DNA of 64,000 nt from Nocardia macrotermitis (GTDB taxonomy: Bacteria > Actinomycetota > Actinomycetes > Mycobacteriales > Mycobacteriaceae), in contig NZ_WEGK01000006.1 of the NCBI RefSeq assembly GCF_009604405.1, positions 364,277 through 428,276 of the forward strand. Reading direction: 5' to 3'. The notes beneath the pieces were generated by a model. It was not told the DNA's origin. It saw nothing but the letters and a program-made list of their open reading frames with translations, and searched no databases. Of the stretch, positions 60,111 to 64,000 are shown piece after piece. Made by a program: the position numbers and the translations under genes. The stretch's first letter is position 1, and each line of letters opens with the position of its first letter.

Positions 60111-60218
60111 ACGGCCTGCGGGATTGCCTCCCGCACACGTCCGTCGGAATCTCCGGGAAGAACCTCTCCCGCAGGTCCCTCCGGACCTGCAATTCATTCA
60201 AGGCGAGGAGTAAAAGCC

Positions 60219-60485
60219 ATGGCACACAAGAAGGGTGCATCCAGCTCCCGTAACGGTCGTGATTCGAACGCCCAGCGGCTCGGCGTGAAGCGCTTCGGCG
60301 GTCAGGCTGTGCAGGCGGGCGAGATCCTGGTGCGTCAGCGCGGGACCCACTTCCACCCGGGCGTGAACGTCGGCCGTGGCGGCGACGACACGCTGTTCGC
60401 CCTCGAGGCGGGCGCGGTCCAGTTCGGCACCAAGCGTGGCCGCAAGACCGTGAACATCGTGGTTCCGGAGCCGGTGCAGGCCTGA
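60219..60485 (+). CDS. rpmA: 50S ribosomal protein L27
   Basis: An 88-residue protein starting MAHKKGASSSRNGRDSNAQR, with the N-terminal tail that reaches the peptidyl transferase centre, then GEILVRQRGTHFHPGVNVG and DDTLFALEAG. The start has no N-terminal extension of the kind that is cleaved in Firmicutes. ATG 60219 follows GCGAGGAG. Confidence 0.98.
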   Translation: MAHKKGASSSRNGRDSNAQRLGVKRFGGQAVQAGEILVRQRGTHFHPGVNVGRGGDDTLFALEAGAVQFGTKRGRKTVNIVVPEPVQA

Positions 60486-60514
60486 GCCGCACCGGAGCCT
60501 TTCCACACATTCTT

Positions 60515-60550
60515 CGAAGCGGGTCAGGGTGAGAACCCTGGCCCGTTTCG
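60515..60550 (+). terminator. Hairpin terminator after rpmA
   Basis: A 16-bp stem with two G-T pairs (CGAAGCGGGTCAGGGT with ACCCTGGCCCGTTTCG) and a GAGA loop begins 29 bases after the rpmA stop. Confidence 0.82.
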
Positions 60551-60706
60551 TGCGTTCGGGAGCAGACCGTGTCGGCCACCCGGATACCCCCCTTGTCGCT
60601 CCAGCGGTGACGGCCTCCGAGGCACCTGTTCCGGCTCCACGGATCGGTCCAGGACTGGTCTCGGGGCCACCCAGCTTCGCCAGCTATCAATAATGCCAAC
60701 TCCAAA

Positions 60707-60799
60707 GGTCGGGGCCCGGCTCGATTCTGGACTGACGGAGCGGGGGAGCGGAGCGGAGGAGCGGAGGAGGGAAGAATCGAGCCCTCAGGGGCCCCGACC
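60707..60799. repeat. Long interrupted inverted repeat upstream of obg
   Basis: The arm at 60707-60727 (GGTCGGGGCC, CGG, CTCGATTC) is complementary to 60774-60799 (GAATCGAGCC, then a five-base CTCAG insert, then GGGCCCCGACC). Between them lies a purine-rich run of repeated GGAGCG and GGAGGA units. The element ends 57 bases before the obg ATG, and similar GGAGCGGAGCGGAGG sequence continues after it. It could fold as a long RNA hairpin in the obg leader or be a small mobile repeat. Confidence 0.6.
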
Positions 60800-60856
60800 C
60801 GCCGGAGCGGAGCGGAGGCCAAAGATGCAGCAGCTTAGCGGAGGCAGAATAACAGC

Positions 60857-62317
60857 ATGTCGAAGTTCATAGATCGCGTCGTGCTGCATGTTCGCGCGGG
60901 TAAGGGCGGGCATGGGTGTGCTTCGGTGCACCGGGAGAAGTACAAGCCGCTGGGCGGGCCCGATGGCGGGAACGGGGGGCACGGCGGGAATGTGGTTCTC
61001 GAGGTCGATCCGAATGTGCACACTCTGCTGGACTTCCACTTCCATCCGCATGCCAAGGGCGGTAACGGCAGACCCGGTGAGGGGAGCAACCGGGACGGCA
61101 AGCAGGGGACGGATCTGCTGCTGAAGGTGCCGGACGGGACCGTGGTGATCGGTTCCGACGGTGAGGTGCTGGCCGATCTTGTCGGGGTGGGCACCACCTT
61201 CGTCGCCGCGCAGGGTGGTCGCGGCGGGCTCGGTAATGCCGCGCTGGCTTCCAAGGCGCGCAAGGCTCCCGGATTCGCGCTGCTCGGTGAGGACGGCGAG
61301 GAACGCGATGTCGTCCTGGAGTTGAAGTCGGTCGCCGATGTGGGGCTGGTCGGGTTCCCGTCGGCGGGTAAGTCCTCGCTGGTGTCGGTGCTCTCGGCGG
61401 CCAAGCCGAAGGTGGCGGACTATCCGTTCACGACGTTGGTGCCGAATCTCGGGGTGGTGTCCAGCGGTGACACCACGTTCACCGTCGCCGACGTGCCCGG
61501 CCTGATTCCGGGTGCGAGCGAGGGGCGTGGGCTGGGGCTGGAGTTCCTGCGTCACCTGGAACGCTGCGCGGTGCTCGCGCACGTGGTGGACTGCGCGACT
61601 CTCGAGCCCGGTCGCGATCCGGTGTCCGATGTGGACGCGTTGGAAGCCGAACTGGCCGCGTACAAACCGGCGTTGACGGCCGATGCCGAACTCGGGGATC
61701 TGGCCGATCGGCCGCGCGTGGTGATCCTCAACAAGGCCGATATCCCGGACGCCGCCGAACTGGCCGAGATGGTGGGCGCGGAGTTCGCCGAGCGCGGGTG
61801 GCCGGTCTATATGATCTCGACCGTGAGCCGGGAAGGGCTGCGGCCGTTGACGTTCGCGCTCGCGGAGATGGTGCGCGAGTACCGTGCGGCGCATCCGAAG
61901 GCAGCCCCGGCGCGGCCGGTGATCCGTCCGGTGGTCTCGGGCGTGAGCGGGTTCAGTGTCGCGCGCGATCCCGATATCGAGGGTGGATTCATCGTGCGCG
62001 GTGAACGTCCCGAGCGGTGGGTGCGGCAGACGCAGTTCGACAACGACGAGGCCGTCGGCTACCTCGCCGACCGTCTGGCTCGCCTCGGTGTCGAGGAGAA
62101 GCTCGAGAAGCTCGGCGCCGAACCGGGTGCGCCCGTCACGATCGGCGATGTCACCTTCGAGTGGGAGCCGCAGATCTCCGCGGGCGTGGACATGGTGATG
62201 ACCGGTCGCGGCACCGACCCCCGCATCGACCAGACCGAACGTATCTCCGCCTCCGAACGCAAACACGCGTCGCGGGTCCGCCGCGGTCTGGTCACCGACG
62301 ACGAGATCGTCGAATGA
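60857..62317 (+). CDS. obg: Obg/CgtA GTPase
   Basis: A 486-residue ribosome-assembly GTPase. The Gly-rich Obg fold spans residues 1-158 (FIDRVVLHVRAGKGGHGCAS, GGNGGHGGNVVLEVD). The G domain follows with G1 GFPSAGKSS, G2/G3 region (YPFTTLVPNLG, VADVPGLIPGASEG) and G4 NKAD. The C-terminal OCT domain (GFIVRGERPERWVRQTQFDN) is of actinobacterial length. ATG 60857. It has its own leader with an unusual inverted repeat; proB follows after 184 bases. Confidence 0.97.
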   Translation: MSKFIDRVVLHVRAGKGGHGCASVHREKYKPLGGPDGGNGGHGGNVVLEVDPNVHTLLDFHFHPHAKGGNGRPGEGSNRDGKQGTDLLLKVPDGTVVIGSDGEVLADLVGVGTTFVAAQGGRGGLGNAALASKARKAPGFALLGEDGEERDVVLELKSVADVGLVGFPSAGKSSLVSVLSAAKPKVADYPFTTLVPNLGVVSSGDTTFTVADVPGLIPGASEGRGLGLEFLRHLERCAVLAHVVDCATLEPGRDPVSDVDALEAELAAYKPALTADAELGDLADRPRVVILNKADIPDAAELAEMVGAEFAERGWPVYMISTVSREGLRPLTFALAEMVREYRAAHPKAAPARPVIRPVVSGVSGFSVARDPDIEGGFIVRGERPERWVRQTQFDNDEAVGYLADRLARLGVEEKLEKLGAEPGAPVTIGDVTFEWEPQISAGVDMVMTGRGTDPRIDQTERISASERKHASRVRRGLVTDDEIVE

Positions 62318-62501
62318 CCGTCGGCCGCCGCACCGGCTCCGCGGCGCCGCGCTCGGTATCGAGTGGCGGAGCGGGCGTGGTCGGCGGTCGGGCGGTTTCG
62401 GCGCTGCTGTTCGCGGCGTGTGGCCCGGCGTCGGGGGCGGTCGATGGTCGGGCGCGGGGGTTCGAAAAACGTTGTGGTGCTGAGCGGTTCGGGTGAGGTT
62501 G

Positions 62502-63647
62502 ATGAGTTCCGGTATGACGCAGGCGGATTCGGATCAGGGTGAGGTGCTGAGTGGGACTCGGCAGGTGATCCGGTCGGCGCGCAGTGTGGTCGTGAAGATC
62601 GGATCCTCGGCGCTGACGAGTCTCGAGGGCGGGCTGGACACCGGGCGGCTGGATCTACTGGCCGATGCGGTGGAGGCGCGGATGCGGGCCGGATCCGACG
62701 TGGTCGTGGTGTCCTCGGGGGCTATCGGCGCGGGGCTCGCGCCGCTCGGATTGACCTCGCGCCCAAAGGATCTCGCGACGAAACAGGCCGCGGCCAGTGT
62801 GGGGCAGCTGGCGTTGGCGCATGCCTGGGGCACCTCGTTCCAGCGGTACGGCCGCACGGTCGGGCAGGTGCTGCTCACCGCCGGTGACTTCTCCCGGCGC
62901 GAACATCACCGCAATGCGCAGCGCACCCTGGACCGGTTGCGCGCGCTGCACGCGATCGCGGTGGTCAACGAGAACGACACCATCGCCACCGACGAGATCC
63001 GCTTCGGCGACAACGATCGTTTGGCCGCGCTGGTGGCGCATCTGGTGGGAGCCGATGCGCTGGTGCTGCTCTCGGATGTGGACGGCCTCTACGACGGCGA
63101 TCCGCGCAGGGGCGGCGCGACGTTCATCCCGGAGGTGCGGGGCAGCGCCGATCTGGACGGTGTGATCGCCGGGAGCGGTGGTGCGCTGGGTACGGGCGGG
63201 ATGGCCTCGAAGTTGTCCGCGGCCCGGCTCGCCGCCGACGCCGGCGTCCCGGTGCTGTTGGCCGCCGCCTCCGACGCCGCGGCCGCGTTGACCTCCGCGA
63301 CCGTCGGCACCGCCTTCGCCGCGCGTCCGACTCGCCTGTCCGCCAGGAAGTTCTGGGTCCGGCACGCCGCGGACAGCCGCGGTGCGGTGCTGCTCGACGC
63401 CGGTGCCGTGCGCGCGGTCGCGAAATGTCGCCGCTCCCTGCTGGCCGCCGGAATCACCGGTGTGCGCGGTCGTTTCTCCGGTGGCGACGTCATCGACCTC
63501 ATCGCCCCGGAGGGCACTGTGGTCGCCCGTGGCGTCGTCGAATACGACAGCTCGGAACTGGAAACCATGATCGGCCGCTCCACCACCGAACTCCCCGAAG
63601 GTATGCGCCGACCTGTCATCCACGCCGACGACCTGGTCAAGGTCTGA
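62502..63647 (+). CDS. proB: Glutamate 5-kinase
   Basis: A 381-residue enzyme for the first step of proline biosynthesis. The amino-acid kinase domain has VVVKIGSSALTS, VSSGAIGAGL, NENDTIATDEIRFGDND and LLSDVDGLYDGDPR. The C-terminal PUA domain is present (LLAAGITGVRGRFSGGDVIDL). ATG 62502 has GGTGAGG just upstream; an ATG at 62514 is an alternative. The order obg-proB matches Rv2440c-Rv2439c. proA is not in the 350 bases that follow. Confidence 0.96.
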   Translation: MSSGMTQADSDQGEVLSGTRQVIRSARSVVVKIGSSALTSLEGGLDTGRLDLLADAVEARMRAGSDVVVVSSGAIGAGLAPLGLTSRPKDLATKQAAASVGQLALAHAWGTSFQRYGRTVGQVLLTAGDFSRREHHRNAQRTLDRLRALHAIAVVNENDTIATDEIRFGDNDRLAALVAHLVGADALVLLSDVDGLYDGDPRRGGATFIPEVRGSADLDGVIAGSGGALGTGGMASKLSAARLAADAGVPVLLAAASDAAAALTSATVGTAFAARPTRLSARKFWVRHAADSRGAVLLDAGAVRAVAKCRRSLLAAGITGVRGRFSGGDVIDLIAPEGTVVARGVVEYDSSELETMIGRSTTELPEGMRRPVIHADDLVKV

Positions 63648-63793
63648 TCCATCCGCTCCGTCGATCGTGGCGGTGCGGGCCGGGCTTGTGACGCGGATGG
63701 ACCGTGGTAGGACTACCGATTACCCACCACGACAAGGATTTCCGCTGAGTGGGCGGTTGATTCGCGGGCGGGCGGGTATGTCGTTCGGCTCGG

Positions 63794-64000
63794 CTAATGG
63801 TCCGGGGAGATGCCGGGTTGGTCGGGGGTTGTCGGGGTGGTGTGGTTGGGGATGGGGCCGGTGATGCCTGGTTGGCCGCCGGGGTCGTTGAGCTGAGGGC
63901 TGGCCGGGGGGACCGGGGCCGGGGAGGCTGGGGCAGGAGAGGTTGGGGTGCTTGGGGATTGGGGTGCGGGGGTGGAGTCGGGTTGGGTCGACTCGGGTGG
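63794..64000 (-). CDS. 3' end of a gene with a proline-rich C-terminus (partial)
   Basis: The minus-strand frame entering at base 64000 reads PPESTQPDSTPAPQSPST, then a Pro/Ala/Ser-rich run and LNDPGGQPGITGPIPNH, and stops at TAG (63796-63794). The 68 residues visible look like the disordered tail of a secreted or membrane protein. The domain-bearing part is outside the window, so no function can be given. Confidence 0.6.
   Translation of the reverse strand, partial: PPESTQPDSTPAPQSPSTPTSPAPASPAPVPPASPQLNDPGGQPGITGPIPNHTTPTTPDQPGISPDH

Overview
The window is high-GC DNA from a mycolic-acid actinobacterium, most likely a Nocardia or close relative. The gene order from pepN through a DsbA-like mycothiol-dependent enzyme, rpiB and a Nei-type glycosylase to tig-clpP1-clpP2-clpX, and later valS-folC-DUF4233-ndk-rne-rplU-rpmA-obg-proB, follows the block known from Mycobacterium tuberculosis (Rv2467 down to Rv2439c). 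An Emb-type arabinosyltransferase points to an arabinogalactan wall, and the TIGR03086 and Rv2466c-type proteins point to mycothiol. Many starts are GTG or TTG, and several genes look leaderless.

Layout. 1-8.4 kb: pepN (cut by the window edge), purC, a Uma2-family protein, an ECF42-like sigma factor coupled to a YCII/DGPF protein, a ferredoxin-reductase-like flavoprotein and the Rv2466c-like thioredoxin-fold enzyme behind a SigH-type promoter. 8.2-12.8 kb: a 55-aa ORF, rpiB, nei, a small winged-helix protein divergent from a TetR regulator, a Gly/Asp-repeat membrane protein and a GGDEF protein. 13.3-14.0 kb: tRNA-Gly, tRNA-Pro, a gene-free stretch and a two-repeat type I-E CRISPR array with no cas genes in view. 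14.1-20.3 kb: a VOC protein, a Nudix hydrolase, then a histidine kinase, a GT2-GtrA glycosyltransferase and a GT39 glycosyltransferase. All three of these cell-envelope genes carry tandem 11-bp TCnCAGC repeats just upstream, which suggests one OmpR-type regulon. 20.3-24.4 kb: the Hen1-Pnkp RNA repair operon. 24.5-25.3 kb: two broken genes, a prolyl aminopeptidase and a YefM antitoxin.

25.2-31.2 kb: a thioesterase, an FKBP lipoprotein and the proteostasis set tig, clpP1, clpP2, clpX. 31.2-36.3 kb: a TIGR03086 protein divergent from MarR, a SnoaL-like protein, and fdhF with its accessory fdhD. 36.5-42.8 kb: a small secreted protein, the arabinosyltransferase, a decayed MFS/MarR pair, queA-like and an SDR gene. 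43-49.9 kb: VOC and DinB proteins, then a lipid-related block (glpD and TetR, divergent from an alkyl-DHAP-synthase-like flavoprotein and a diacylglycerol kinase; the same arrangement as Rv2249c-Rv2252). 50.2-63.6 kb: the housekeeping run valS-folC-DUF4233-ndk, rne, rplU-rpmA, obg and proB. The last 200 bases hold the proline-rich C-terminus of a gene on the minus strand.

No clear novel multi-gene defence or biosynthetic system was found. The less expected items are the orphan CRISPR mini-array, the three-promoter repeat regulon around a kinase with no adjacent partner, the Hen1-Pnkp operon, an IF-2-type N-terminal domain on RNase E, and several well-formed operators and hairpins. All family assignments come from reading motifs and remembered family features; no database search was run.
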